This document shows, in pieces, positions 18,326 to 27,906 of a stretch of DNA of 47,064 nt. Where the stretch lies: contig JAFGTX010000012.1 in NCBI GenBank assembly GCA_016938815.1, positions 1 to 47,064 of the forward strand, written 5' to 3'. The number at the start of each line of letters is the position of its first letter. Position 1 is the stretch's first letter. The position numbers were made by a program, and so were the translations under genes. The notes below the pieces were generated by a model, which did no database searches, was not told the origin of the DNA, and worked only from the letters and a program-made list of their open reading frames with translations. Origin of the DNA: Clostridia bacterium. Lineage in GTDB: Bacteria; Bacillota; Clostridia; Peptostreptococcales; Acidaminobacteraceae.

Positions 18326-19381
18326 ATGTTTAATGTTAGAGTCTTGAATCATGAAACCATTGAGTCCATTCTTGATATGCAGCAGGTCATTGAAGGGGTT
18401 GAAAAAGTATACACGCTGAAGGCTGAATCGAGAGCTGAAGTATTTCCAATGGTCTTCCATGAGTTTGAGCGTGGTGTGGCTGATATGGATATCAAGTCGG
18501 GTCACTTGAAGGATGCGGATATTTTCGGTTTGAAATTGGTATCTTGGTATGGCGATAATCCCAAACAGCAATTGCCGGCTTTGATCGGTACAACCCTCGT
18601 TTTCGACAGTGCCACTGGCAAACCAATCGGTCTTTTGAGTGCGGATTATATCACTGGAATGAGAACGGGGGCCGCTGCGGCTATCGGTGCAAAGGTGCTG
18701 GCTCGTAAAAATTCGAAAACTTTACTGATGGTAGGTACGGGTCATATTTCTATTTTTGCCATTGCTGCGACGCTTATGACGATGGACCATATCAAGACGG
18801 TGAAAGTTTACGACCCTATGGATAAGATGTGTGCGGAGCGTTTGGTAGGTCATGCAAAAGAAAAATTAGAGCAGGCATTTTTAGCTAAATTAGAGCAGAA
18901 CACCTCTATGTATGAAAGTATCAAGCGTAAATTCGATGTTAGTTTTGAAGTGGTAGAGGATTTGGAGAGTGCTACAGGCGTAAGTGATATTATCTTGACG
19001 GCGACGCCTTCTAGAAAGCCGATGATCATGGCGGCCTGGGTGAAACCAGGTACCCATTTCAGCTGTATTGGCTCGGATATGAGTGGCAAACAGGAAATCG
19101 ACGAGAAAATTTTCGGTACGGCACGTATCTTTGTAGACGATGTAGAGCAGGCAATCCATGTCGGTGAGACAGAGATGGCGATTAATACAGGTACGATTAC
19201 AAAAGCGGATATTATCGCTGAAATAGGTTGCGTTATGACTGGTGATGTCAAGGGTAGACAATCTGATACGGATATCACGGTATTCGATACGACGGGCATT
19301 GCGCTTCAGGATTTGATGACTGCTAAGTTGGCTTTAGATATCGCTGAAGAAAAAAACATGGGTACGATTGTGGATTTATAA
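18326..19381 (+). CDS. Ornithine cyclodeaminase / mu-crystallin family protein
   Basis: GLLSADYITGMRTGAAAAIGAKVLARKNSKTLLMVGTGHI. ATG 18326 with RBS AGGAGGT. Confidence 0.92.
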   Translation: MFNVRVLNHETIESILDMQQVIEGVEKVYTLKAESRAEVFPMVFHEFERGVADMDIKSGHLKDADIFGLKLVSWYGDNPKQQLPALIGTTLVFDSATGKPIGLLSADYITGMRTGAAAAIGAKVLARKNSKTLLMVGTGHISIFAIAATLMTMDHIKTVKVYDPMDKMCAERLVGHAKEKLEQAFLAKLEQNTSMYESIKRKFDVSFEVVEDLESATGVSDIILTATPSRKPMIMAAWVKPGTHFSCIGSDMSGKQEIDEKIFGTARIFVDDVEQAIHVGETEMAINTGTITKADIIAEIGCVMTGDVKGRQSDTDITVFDTTGIALQDLMTAKLALDIAEEKNMGTIVDL

Positions 19382-19404
19382 GGATCGAGATAGGGGGATG
19401 AAAT

Positions 19405-20529
19405 TTGAAAATCAAAGATTTTGGTGTGGAAATATGGATGAATCTTTATGAGAACAATTGTCAGTATAATCTTGCAGAAACTTGTGTGGAATCATTGACT
19501 TTAAATGAATTATTGGAGATGTCCGGTGAAAAGGATGCGGTAATCCGATTTTTGCTTGACATGCAACTGAACTATGGTGCGATAGAAGGCTCAGATGTGT
19601 TACGACACCAGCTGATGAATCTGTATGATTCGGTAAAGGATATTAATAGAATTACAGTGACGCATGGTGCTATTGGAGGCAATGCCTTAGCCATGTTCAC
19701 ATTGGTTGAACCGGGAGACCATGTTATTTCCGTCTTGCCGACCTATCAGCAGCATTACTCTATTCCTGAGTCTCTGGGTGCGGATGTGGATATTTTGCAA
19801 CTGAAACCAGAGCACGACTTCTTGCCTTCCATCGATGAATTGAAGAATTTGATGCGATCGGACACAAAATTGATTTGTATCAACAATCCCAACAATCCTA
19901 CAGGTGCATTGATGGATGAAGGCTATTTGAAGGCGATTGTGGATGTAGCAAAGACAAGTGGTGCCTATATTCTTTGTGACGAGGTTTATCGGGGTCTGAA
20001 CCACGAAGGTGATTATTATACGACATCGATTGTCGATTTGTATGAGAAGGGGATCGCCACTTCAAGTATGTCAAAGACCTATTCGCTTGCGGGTTTGAGA
20101 CTCGGGTGGCTGGTAGGGCCGCTGGATGTCGTGGAACAGGTAAATCGAAGAAGGGACTACAATACAATCAGTTGCGGTAAGATAGATGACTGCTTAGCGG
20201 CTCTTGCGATGCAAAATAAGGATAAGATTTTGCAAAGGAATCGGGCAATCATCCACAAAAATATTGAATTGCTGGATGCATGGGTCAAGAAAGAACCGAA
20301 ATTGTCCTATGTGCGTCCAAAGGCTGGAACCACCGCTTTTATCAAATATGATGGCGATATTTCATCAGAAGATTTTTGCGTAAGACTACTTGAGAAAAAA
20401 GGCGTGATGCTTGTACCGGGTGCGGCGCTTCACATGGAAGGCTACCTTCGAATCGGTTATGCTTACAGTCCGAGCATCTTCAAAATCGGACTTGAGAAAA
20501 TATCTGAATTCCTAAATGAGGAGCTGTGA
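19405..20529 (+). CDS. PLP-dependent class I/II aminotransferase
   Basis: NNPNNPTGALM and SMSKTYSLAGLRLGW (PLP lysine). Apparent TTG start after GGGGG RBS; ATG at codon 12 is the alternative. Confidence 0.92.
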   Translation: MKIKDFGVEIWMNLYENNCQYNLAETCVESLTLNELLEMSGEKDAVIRFLLDMQLNYGAIEGSDVLRHQLMNLYDSVKDINRITVTHGAIGGNALAMFTLVEPGDHVISVLPTYQQHYSIPESLGADVDILQLKPEHDFLPSIDELKNLMRSDTKLICINNPNNPTGALMDEGYLKAIVDVAKTSGAYILCDEVYRGLNHEGDYYTTSIVDLYEKGIATSSMSKTYSLAGLRLGWLVGPLDVVEQVNRRRDYNTISCGKIDDCLAALAMQNKDKILQRNRAIIHKNIELLDAWVKKEPKLSYVRPKAGTTAFIKYDGDISSEDFCVRLLEKKGVMLVPGAALHMEGYLRIGYAYSPSIFKIGLEKISEFLNEEL

Positions 20530-20557
20530 TCCCACTTTAAAACGCATTATTCTAAAA

Positions 20558-20589
20558 AACTGCCTTCGCCGTGTATCGCGAAGGCAGTT
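20558..20589. terminator. Terminator hairpin between convergent genes
   Basis: Perfect 12-bp stem AACTGCCTTCGC/GCGAAGGCAGTT; T-tract best on the minus side. Confidence 0.75.
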
Positions 20590-20594
20590 CTGCT

Positions 20595-21095
20595 TTACAT
20601 ATTAATGGTCGGTTCGAATTTAAATACACTGATCCAATAATCGTTTTCTGGAAAATCGCCACAGTAGTTGAAGCCGGTGTTGCTGTAAAATTCCTTTAAT
20701 TTGGTATTGCCTTCCCAACAATCCAGATAGATGATGCGGTTGGCTTTTTTGGCGATGGTAAAGGCGGCACCGCAGGCTTCTTCTCCTACGCCTTGCGATT
20801 GGTAGTCGGGCCGAACGGCGATGCGGTAAAGGTAGAGGTGGCCTTCTTTCATAATGGGTGGATGTTCCCCACTTTCTATGGTCTTTATAAAAAACACGCC
20901 AGCCACTTTTTCTTCATCGAGGATGACATAAGCTTGGTTGTTCAATATTTCTTCATTGATTATTTCTTCATCCCAAGGGTAATCCCATTGTTGAATCCCC
21001 TTTTCAAGCAAATTTCTTGTCGCGCTATCTAGGACATAGAGTATACCATCTAAATGCGTATGATTGGCTCTGATTATTTTATGAATGGTCCTCAC
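20595..21095 (-). CDS. GNAT-family N-acetyltransferase
   Basis: Motif A region (LYRIAVRPDYQSQGVGEEACGAAFTIAKK). Confidence 0.85.
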   Translation of the reverse strand: MRTIHKIIRANHTHLDGILYVLDSATRNLLEKGIQQWDYPWDEEIINEEILNNQAYVILDEEKVAGVFFIKTIESGEHPPIMKEGHLYLYRIAVRPDYQSQGVGEEACGAAFTIAKKANRIIYLDCWEGNTKLKEFYSNTGFNYCGDFPENDYWISVFKFEPTINM

Positions 21096-21244
21096 TCCTT
21101 ATTTTAGTCTCTGAGATAAGTATAGCGACTTTTAAGCGTAAAAACAAATATCGGTTTTTTTTATATCTCAAAGTAAGCACCTTGCTTTTTTCTAAAATAG
21201 TGGTAGTATGAAAACAATACAAAAAACCATGAAAGGAGGCAGCA

Positions 21245-22078
21245 ATGGATCAATTATTAAAAGAAATCAGAGACTCAAAACGCATTGTGATCAAAGTGGG
21301 CACATCAACCTTAACCCACGAGGGTGGCAAGCTGAATTTGAGACGCATTGAGGCATTGGTCAGAGTGATTGCAGATTTTAAGAATCAGAAAAAAGAAGTT
21401 GTACTAGTTAGTTCAGGCGCGATTGGCGTCGGCGTTGACAAAATGGGGCTCAAAAGCAGACCCAAGACGATGGCTGGCAAACAGGCAGTTGCAGCTGTTG
21501 GGCAATGCGAACTCATGCATTTGTATAGCAAATTATTCTCTGAATATCATTACGCTGTTGGGCAAATATTACTTACAAGAGACGTGGTCGAACACCCCCG
21601 CAAGAGAGAAAACGCAAAAAATACGTTTGAAACTTTAATTAAGGTTGGCGCAGTCCCCGTTGTCAACGAGAACGATACAGTTGCAGTAGAAGAAATTGAG
21701 TGTACATTTGGAGAAAATGATACCCTTGCTGCTATCGTAGCCGAAATCGTAGAGGCGGATTTACTGGTGAACCTTTCAGATATAAGCGGTTTGTTTACGG
21801 CGGATCCAAGAAAAGACAAAGATGCGACGATGATCAGAGTCGTCGAAGAAATTACGGAAGAAATTGAACACTTAGCTGGCGGTGCAGGAACAAGCAGAGG
21901 CACCGGAGGCATGATGAGCAAAATTTCCGCTGCTAAAATTGCCAATGCAGCGGGGGTAACTATGATTATCACCAGTGGAGAGAATCCAAGGGTACTTTAT
22001 GATATTCTCGATGGTGTTCATGTAGGCACTGTTTTTGTGCGTTCAGGAAGAAAAGTTGAATATGAGGAAGAGGTATAA
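21245..22078 (+). CDS. proB: Glutamate 5-kinase (short form without PUA domain)
   Basis: VIKVGTSTLTHEGG, VLVSSGAIGVG, GTGGMMSKISAAKIA; adjacent to proA. Confidence 0.95.
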   Translation: MDQLLKEIRDSKRIVIKVGTSTLTHEGGKLNLRRIEALVRVIADFKNQKKEVVLVSSGAIGVGVDKMGLKSRPKTMAGKQAVAAVGQCELMHLYSKLFSEYHYAVGQILLTRDVVEHPRKRENAKNTFETLIKVGAVPVVNENDTVAVEEIECTFGENDTLAAIVAEIVEADLLVNLSDISGLFTADPRKDKDATMIRVVEEITEEIEHLAGGAGTSRGTGGMMSKISAAKIANAAGVTMIITSGENPRVLYDILDGVHVGTVFVRSGRKVEYEEEV

Positions 22079-23335
22079 ATGAAGACGTTAAGTGAAATCG
22101 GACAAAAGTCCAAGATGGCAACGTATCAGTTAGCCAATGCAACCTCGATAGATAAGGACAAGGCGCTTAAATTGATTTCAGAAGGGCTTATAGAGCATAT
22201 GGATGAAATCGTGGCTGCCAATCAAAAAGACTTGGAAAATGCCAAAAGGAAAGGTATTTCAGGTGCATTACTGGATCGGCTTAAGCTCAATGAAGAACGC
22301 ATTAAGGCCATTTCTGAGGCGGTGCTGGATATCGTCGCACTAGATGACCCCATTGGCGAAGTCATGCATATGTGGAAACAGCCTAATGGCATGACGATAG
22401 GTAAAAAGAGAGTGCCACTTGGTGTTATAGGCATTATTTATGAAGCGCGTCCTAACGTGACGGTGGATGCAGCGGTACTTTGTCTGAAAACAGGGAATGC
22501 TGTGATTCTAAGAGGTGGTAGCGAGGCAATTCATTCCAACATTGCGCTTGGAAGCGTTATGGCGCAGTGTGTTGAAGCTGCAGGCTTACCGGAAGGTACC
22601 ATCCAAATTGTAGAGGATACCAGTCGAGAAACGGCAACGGAAATGATGCGGCTGAACGACTATATCGATGTGCTGATTCCTAGAGGTGGCGCAGGCCTGA
22701 TTCAAGCGGTAGTGAAAAATGCGACAGTACCGGTAATCGAAACAGGTACGGGCAATTGCCATATCTATGTGGATCGAGACGGTGACAAGGAGATGGCAAT
22801 CAACATCATCATGAATGCCAAAACCAGCCGTCCGGGCGTATGCAATGCAGCCGAATCCTTATTGGTTGATGAGGCCGTTGCTGCTGATTTTCTACCTTTG
22901 ATTGCCAAACCTTTATTGGATTTTCCTGTGGAGATTAGAGGCTGTGAGAAGACAAAAGCACTGCTAAGCGCTTATGGAGATGATATTAAATCTGCAACAG
23001 AGGAGGACTATGGCAAAGAATTCCTAGATTATATTTTGTCTGTAAAAATCGTAGCGGACATTGATGATGCCATCGCCCATATCAACAAATACGGCACGGG
23101 CCATTCTGAAGCTATTATTACAACGAGTTATAACAAATCCCAGCAATTCCACCAGCAGGTTGATGCGGCTGCAGTATACGTTAACGCTTCGACGCGGTTT
23201 ACAGATGGTGGAGAATTCGGATTTGGCGCCGAAATCGGTATTAGCACGCAAAAGCTGCATGCGAGAGGCCCTATGGGCTTAAAGGAATTAACAACGACCA
23301 AATACATTATCTTTGGTGATGGTCAAATTAGATAA
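22079..23335 (+). CDS. proA: Gamma-glutamyl phosphate reductase
   Basis: [36 protein letters not shown] and [14 protein letters not shown]. Confidence 0.97.
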   Translation: MKTLSEIGQKSKMATYQLANATSIDKDKALKLISEGLIEHMDEIVAANQKDLENAKRKGISGALLDRLKLNEERIKAISEAVLDIVALDDPIGEVMHMWKQPNGMTIGKKRVPLGVIGIIYEARPNVTVDAAVLCLKTGNAVILRGGSEAIHSNIALGSVMAQCVEAAGLPEGTIQIVEDTSRETATEMMRLNDYIDVLIPRGGAGLIQAVVKNATVPVIETGTGNCHIYVDRDGDKEMAINIIMNAKTSRPGVCNAAESLLVDEAVAADFLPLIAKPLLDFPVEIRGCEKTKALLSAYGDDIKSATEEDYGKEFLDYILSVKIVADIDDAIAHINKYGTGHSEAIITTSYNKSQQFHQQVDAAAVYVNASTRFTDGGEFGFGAEIGISTQKLHARGPMGLKELTTTKYIIFGDGQIR

Positions 23336-23339
23336 GCAT

Positions 23340-23371
23340 AACCGCGGATGCAAGACATTCGCGGTTTTTTT
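23340..23371 (+). terminator. Rho-independent terminator
   Basis: AACCGCGgATG...CATtCGCGGTT followed by T-tract. Confidence 0.8.
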
Positions 23372-23448
23372 CGATATTAATGAACATAATGATAATATTT
23401 TGATGACTCAGGATTTTTCTGGGGTAAAATAGATGATGAGGTGATGAC

Positions 23449-24732
23449 ATGAAAAAGAAGATTAGAAAAATAGTACAGGTAGCATTTTTTGTGTTGGTGG
23501 GATTAATGGCGATAAACCATACGCTGGCAGAATCGGGTAAAGCACTGCCACTTATAGGTTCAGCCTCTATTCATGCGGTCTGCCCTTTTGGCAGTGTGGC
23601 GGGACTCTACCAGCTGGTGACCACCGGGACCTTTGTCAAGAAAGTCCAAGGCGCTTCTTTGATTGTGCTTTATTTGGTGCTTCTGCTCAGTCTTTTATTT
23701 GGACCGGTATTTTGTGGTTGGATGTGTCCTTTAGGGGCCATTCAAGAATGGTTTAACGCCTTGGCAAAGAAATTGAAGATACCTCAAAAAAAATTGCCAA
23801 AATCTGTCGATCGCCTATTGCGTCAGCTTAGATATGTGGTCCTCATTATGGTTATGGTCAAGACCGCTCAAGTGGGGGCATTAGCTTTTAACGATATTGA
23901 TCCTTACTATGCCATTTTTAATTTTTGGACAGATGATTTTGTGGTAAGTAGCGGTTATGTATTGATTGTTGTATTGCTTGTAGGTCTTTTTGTCGAGCGG
24001 GCATGGTGTAAATATATTTGCCCTTTTGGTGCTTTGCTAGGCATCACCAATAAATTTCGCATTTTCAAGATAAGACGATCGAAAACAACGTGTATCAACT
24101 GCAAACTTTGTACAGCCAACTGCCCTATGGATATTGTGGTTCACGACCAAGAAGTTGTCAGTAATGCGCAATGTATCAGTTGTATGAAGTGTACATCTGA
24201 ACAGTCTTGTCCAGTAGATAAAACGGTGCAATTAGAAGCCTTTTCTAAAAAGCCTATCCAAATGATGGGAATTGGTGTTACAATTATTTTGGTCATGGTT
24301 ATTGGTGTTTCTGGTGCGATTGCAAGCAACCATTTTCCGACTGAAACAGAAAAGATACCGACGAAATTTGAAGACGGTTCAGGGTATGATCTAGATACGA
24401 TCAAAGGTTCTTATGCCTTTACGGATATTTCGGAAGTTTTTGATATTCCTCTAGACGTGCTTGGAACGGCCTTTGGTATACCGGAAGCGGAATGGACCAC
24501 AATCAAGAATAAAGATCTGAAAGAGCGCTATGGTTCTGAAGAGGGTGAGGCAGGCGAAATTGGTAATGGTTCTGTCAAAATGTTCATTTCTCTTTACAAA
24601 AATCTACCCTATGACTATGAAACGGCAGGCGATTATATACCGCTTAAGGCTTTTGAACTATTAGACGCAGAAGGTAAAATTCCAGAGGATAAGAGAAACT
24701 ATATAGAAAGTCATACAGTGACATTGGAGTGA
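23449..24732 (+). CDS. NapH/YccM-like membrane 4Fe-4S protein with additional C-terminal domain
   Basis: CGWMCPLGAIQEW, CKYICPFGALLG, CINCKLCTANCP, CISCMKC; TM segments; about 110-residue soluble C-terminus. Confidence 0.88.
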   Translation: MKKKIRKIVQVAFFVLVGLMAINHTLAESGKALPLIGSASIHAVCPFGSVAGLYQLVTTGTFVKKVQGASLIVLYLVLLLSLLFGPVFCGWMCPLGAIQEWFNALAKKLKIPQKKLPKSVDRLLRQLRYVVLIMVMVKTAQVGALAFNDIDPYYAIFNFWTDDFVVSSGYVLIVVLLVGLFVERAWCKYICPFGALLGITNKFRIFKIRRSKTTCINCKLCTANCPMDIVVHDQEVVSNAQCISCMKCTSEQSCPVDKTVQLEAFSKKPIQMMGIGVTIILVMVIGVSGAIASNHFPTETEKIPTKFEDGSGYDLDTIKGSYAFTDISEVFDIPLDVLGTAFGIPEAEWTTIKNKDLKERYGSEEGEAGEIGNGSVKMFISLYKNLPYDYETAGDYIPLKAFELLDAEGKIPEDKRNYIESHTVTLE

Positions 24733-24736
24733 TAAA

Positions 24737-25771
24737 ATGTTTGGAACGAAAGAAGTTGTAGTGGTAGATTATAACCCAGATTGGCAGGGCGTATTTTTGA
24801 AGCTAAAGCATCGCATTGATGGGATGATTGGGGATTTGATCATCGGTGTTGAGCATGTAGGCAGCACTTCGGTACCTGGATTGGCAGCAAAGCCCATCAT
24901 TGATTTTGATGTTGTCATTGAGGATTATTCAATGTTTACTGAAATAAAGTCACGTCTGGCGCGTTATGGATTTGAGCACTTGGGAAATCTGGATATTGAG
25001 GATAGAGAAGTCTTTTATAAAGAAGACGATGAATTTGAAATGGATTACCATTTTTACGTTTGTCCACAATATGGCAAGGGGCACATAGAACATATTGCTT
25101 TCAGAGATTATCTGATTGCTCATGCAGATGCCAGAGAGGCTTATGGTGTATTGAAGCGTAGACTGGCTGAAGCGTATCAATTTGACGTGGATACCTATTG
25201 TGATAAGAAGACAGACTTCATCCGAAAGATATTGAATGACACCTTATATCGTTTGGAGATACGCACGCCGCGTCTTTTTGATGTCGATGAAATGGGACGT
25301 TTTTTTGAGGTGGTCATCCCACATACTTTTGTCAAGGAGGGTCTACCATCTGATCATGAAACGGCTTTAGAAGAAATTGTCGAAAAGAAAAAGCAACTCT
25401 TAGGGTATTTGAATAGGGATGTGGCTTCGGATTATTTCATTGCCCTTAAAGAGGGACGCATCGTCGGAACCATTTGGTATGGTCCTTCGGGTGATTTGAT
25501 CAAAGAAGGCTCCTGTGGCACCTTGGGACACTTAGGCGAAATTGGTACGGTTTTCGTATTGCCAGAGTACCAAGGTCAGCGTATCGGTAAACAGATGATG
25601 GCGCATATGAGCACCATTCTTTTGCAAAAAGGTATTTCTGCAGTGACGCTGGACAGCGGTTACGCGCATGCCCAGAAGGTGTGGCAACATTTATTTGGTC
25701 AGCCTAAATTCGTCATGAAGGACCAGTGGGGTGAGGGTATAGATCATATGATTTGGGAAATACAATTATAA
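24737..25771 (+). CDS. GrpB (UPF0157) domain fused to GNAT acetyltransferase domain
   Basis: GrpB/nucleotidyltransferase-like N-terminus (VGSTSVPGLAAKPIIDFDVVI) and GNAT C-terminus (IGTVFVLPEYQGQRIGKQMM) in one ORF. Confidence 0.87.
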   Translation: MFGTKEVVVVDYNPDWQGVFLKLKHRIDGMIGDLIIGVEHVGSTSVPGLAAKPIIDFDVVIEDYSMFTEIKSRLARYGFEHLGNLDIEDREVFYKEDDEFEMDYHFYVCPQYGKGHIEHIAFRDYLIAHADAREAYGVLKRRLAEAYQFDVDTYCDKKTDFIRKILNDTLYRLEIRTPRLFDVDEMGRFFEVVIPHTFVKEGLPSDHETALEEIVEKKKQLLGYLNRDVASDYFIALKEGRIVGTIWYGPSGDLIKEGSCGTLGHLGEIGTVFVLPEYQGQRIGKQMMAHMSTILLQKGISAVTLDSGYAHAQKVWQHLFGQPKFVMKDQWGEGIDHMIWEIQL

Positions 25772-25838
25772 GCCTTTTTTAATATATTCCTGCTATGATG
25801 GACATAGTTTGGGAATAGATGACGAGAGGAGGCAGTTT

Positions 25839-25949
25839 ATGGCAATTTCATTGCTTGTATTGGTTGGCGGCGTGGTGGCTGGTATTGGTGCTGTTGCGGT
25901 AGTAATCGCTGTTGTCAAAACCGCAAAAAGCCGAAATGATGCGGAATAA
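25839..25949 (+). CDS. Small single-TM protein of 36 aa, absent from the ORF track
   Basis: MAISLLVLVGGVVAGIGAVAVVIAVVKTAKSRNDAE, preceded by strong RBS GAGAGGAGG. Confidence 0.6.
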   Translation: MAISLLVLVGGVVAGIGAVAVVIAVVKTAKSRNDAE

Positions 25950-25973
25950 TTGTGCAGGCGTATTATTTTAGGC

Positions 25974-26002
25974 TTTACAAATCTTTTTAGAGTATTTATA
26001 AT
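25974..26002 (+). promoter_or_regulatory. Sigma-A promoter of thi operon
   Basis: TTTACA-N17-TATAAT. Confidence 0.8.
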
Positions 26003-26024
26003 GAAGTTGAATTGAATATGCGTT

Positions 26025-26113
26025 ACTAGGAGTGCCAGTATGGATTGGCTGAGATGGAAATGTTATTTCGGATCCTTGAACCTGATTTAGTTAGAACTAA
26101 CGTAGGGAAGTAA
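26025..26113 (+). ncRNA. TPP riboswitch (THI element)
   Basis: GGCTGAGATGG ... GATCCTTGAACCTGATTTAGTTAGAACTAACGTAGGGAAG; P1 TTAC/GTAA. Confidence 0.95.
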
Positions 26114-26130
26114 TCTATTGCATGATGATT

Positions 26131-26159
26131 ATGGCTTATCCTAGGATAAGCCATTTTTA
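26131..26159 (+). terminator. First thi leader terminator
   Basis: ATGGCTTATC-ctag-GATAAGCCAT followed by a short T run. Confidence 0.85.
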
Positions 26160-26173
26160 CGTCGCAAAATAAG

Positions 26174-26209
26174 ACACTGTCACCCTATGTGGGGAGATGG
26201 TGTTTTTTT
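26174..26209 (+). terminator. Second thi leader terminator-like hairpin
   Basis: ACACtgTCaCCC-tatgt-GGGgaGAtgGTGT followed by T7. Confidence 0.6.
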
Positions 26210-26281
26210 GTTGAAGAAATAGATTTGCTTTATAACCTGAAATCGATGGGATGAGACTATTGGTAGAAATGGAGGTGTGCT

Positions 26282-26473
26282 ATGAAGATTAACGGGAAGG
26301 ATTACGATTACGAGGCGCAAATTTTGTTGAGACTATTGGAAGCGGTGCATGTTAATTGTAATCGCGTGGTTGTTGAGGTGGATGGGGTGATTGTCCCGAA
26401 ATCGGACTATGAAACCTATCTGGTTGATAAAGGGGCTGTGGTAGAAATTGTGGCTTTTGTAGGAGGTGGTTAG
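26282..26473 (+). CDS. thiS: Sulfur carrier protein ThiS
   Basis: Small ubiquitin-like protein ending in GGG; precedes thiF. Confidence 0.9.
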   Translation: MKINGKDYDYEAQILLRLLEAVHVNCNRVVVEVDGVIVPKSDYETYLVDKGAVVEIVAFVGGG

Positions 26474-27103
26474 ATGATTACACAGGCGCAATTCGACGCA
26501 CATTTGATAGAACGACACGGTGCAGTGATGCACGGATGTCTTAAAAATGCAACGGTGGGTGTTGCTGGGATTGGCGGCTTGGGTTCCCATATTGCCTTAT
26601 CGCTTGCGAGGGCGGGGCTGGGTAGATTGATCCTAGTGGACTTTGATGTGGTGGATCTTTCTAATATCAACAGGCAGGCGTATACCATTAAACAGATTGG
26701 TCAATCGAAAGTAGAGGCGATTCAGGCATTGATTCGAGACGTCAATCCGTATATGGATATAGAGGTACACGATGTAAGGGTGACTAGAGGGAACGCGTGT
26801 GAGATTTTCCGTTCAGCAGATGTCGTAGTAGAAGCTTTTGATAATCCAGTTTCAAAGGCAGAATTGACCGAAGCAATTTTACTTGAGACGAAGAAACCGC
26901 TGGTAGCAGCATCGGGCGTTGCAGGTACGGATTCATCCAATTTAATTGCTACTCGGAAGGTGCGACATGATTTTTATCTCTGCGGGGATGGCGTTTCTGA
27001 TATAGAGACGCTGGGCAGTTTAGTCGCACCAAGGGTGATGGTGGCAGCAGGTCACCAAGCCAATATGGCATTACGAATTATTTTAGGAGAAATGAACGCT
27101 TAA
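26474..27103 (+). CDS. thiF: ThiS adenylyltransferase ThiF
   Basis: E1-like [39 protein letters not shown]. Confidence 0.92.
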   Translation: MITQAQFDAHLIERHGAVMHGCLKNATVGVAGIGGLGSHIALSLARAGLGRLILVDFDVVDLSNINRQAYTIKQIGQSKVEAIQALIRDVNPYMDIEVHDVRVTRGNACEIFRSADVVVEAFDNPVSKAELTEAILLETKKPLVAASGVAGTDSSNLIATRKVRHDFYLCGDGVSDIETLGSLVAPRVMVAAGHQANMALRIILGEMNA

Positions 27104-27128
27104 ATTTGAGAAAGTGAGGAAGAATGAT

Positions 27129-27905
27129 ATGGATCAATTAATAGTGGGTGGCGTGGAATTTAAAAGTCGTTTGTTCATCGGTACAGGGAAATACCCTTCG
27201 AAAGCCGTGATTGAAGAGGTGGCGACAGCCAGTGAATCGGAGATGATTACGGTGGCACTTCGTCGTGTGGATCTAGGTGCAGATGAAGAGAATATATTGA
27301 AATACATACCAGAACATTTGACTTTATTGCCGAACACATCAGGTGCTAGGAATGCCGAGGAGGCGATTCGTATTGCGAGATTGGCACGGGCTAGCGGATG
27401 TGGCGACTTCATAAAAATCGAAGTGATTTCGGACAATAAATATTTGTTGCCGGACAACATGGAAACCATCAAGGCAACGGAAGTATTGGCTAAGGAGGGT
27501 TTCATCGTCATGCCTTATATGTCACCGGATTTGATGGCTGCAAAAGCTCTCGTTAAAGCTGGGGCGGCTGCCATTATGCCGCTGGGTTCACCTATTGGCA
27601 GCAATAGAGGCATTCGTACCGAAGAAATCACTCAGATCATCATCAATGAAATCAATGAAGTGCCTATTGTCATCGATGCAGGTATCGGCCGTCCTTCAGA
27701 CGCGGCAAAAGCGATGGAAATGGGTGCGGATGCGGTACTTGTCAATACGGCGATTGCGTCATCAAGTCATCCCCGTGATATGGCTGAAGCCTTTAAATAT
27801 GCGGTTAAGGCGGGCCGCCTAGCTTACTTGTCAAAAATGGGCGCCGTGGGTGTACATGCCTCGGCATCGTCGCCGTTAACAGGCTTTTTAAGCGAGGTGA
27901 AGTAA
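27129..27905 (+). CDS. thiG: Thiazole synthase ThiG
   Basis: [55 protein letters not shown]. Confidence 0.97.
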   Translation: MDQLIVGGVEFKSRLFIGTGKYPSKAVIEEVATASESEMITVALRRVDLGADEENILKYIPEHLTLLPNTSGARNAEEAIRIARLARASGCGDFIKIEVISDNKYLLPDNMETIKATEVLAKEGFIVMPYMSPDLMAAKALVKAGAAAIMPLGSPIGSNRGIRTEEITQIIINEINEVPIVIDAGIGRPSDAAKAMEMGADAVLVNTAIASSSHPRDMAEAFKYAVKAGRLAYLSKMGAVGVHASASSPLTGFLSEVK

Positions 27906-27906
27906 G

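Noticed and set aside
21245-22078. ProB looking truncated at 277 aa
   Set aside because: Short PUA-less glutamate 5-kinases are known; the gene is intact and abuts proA.
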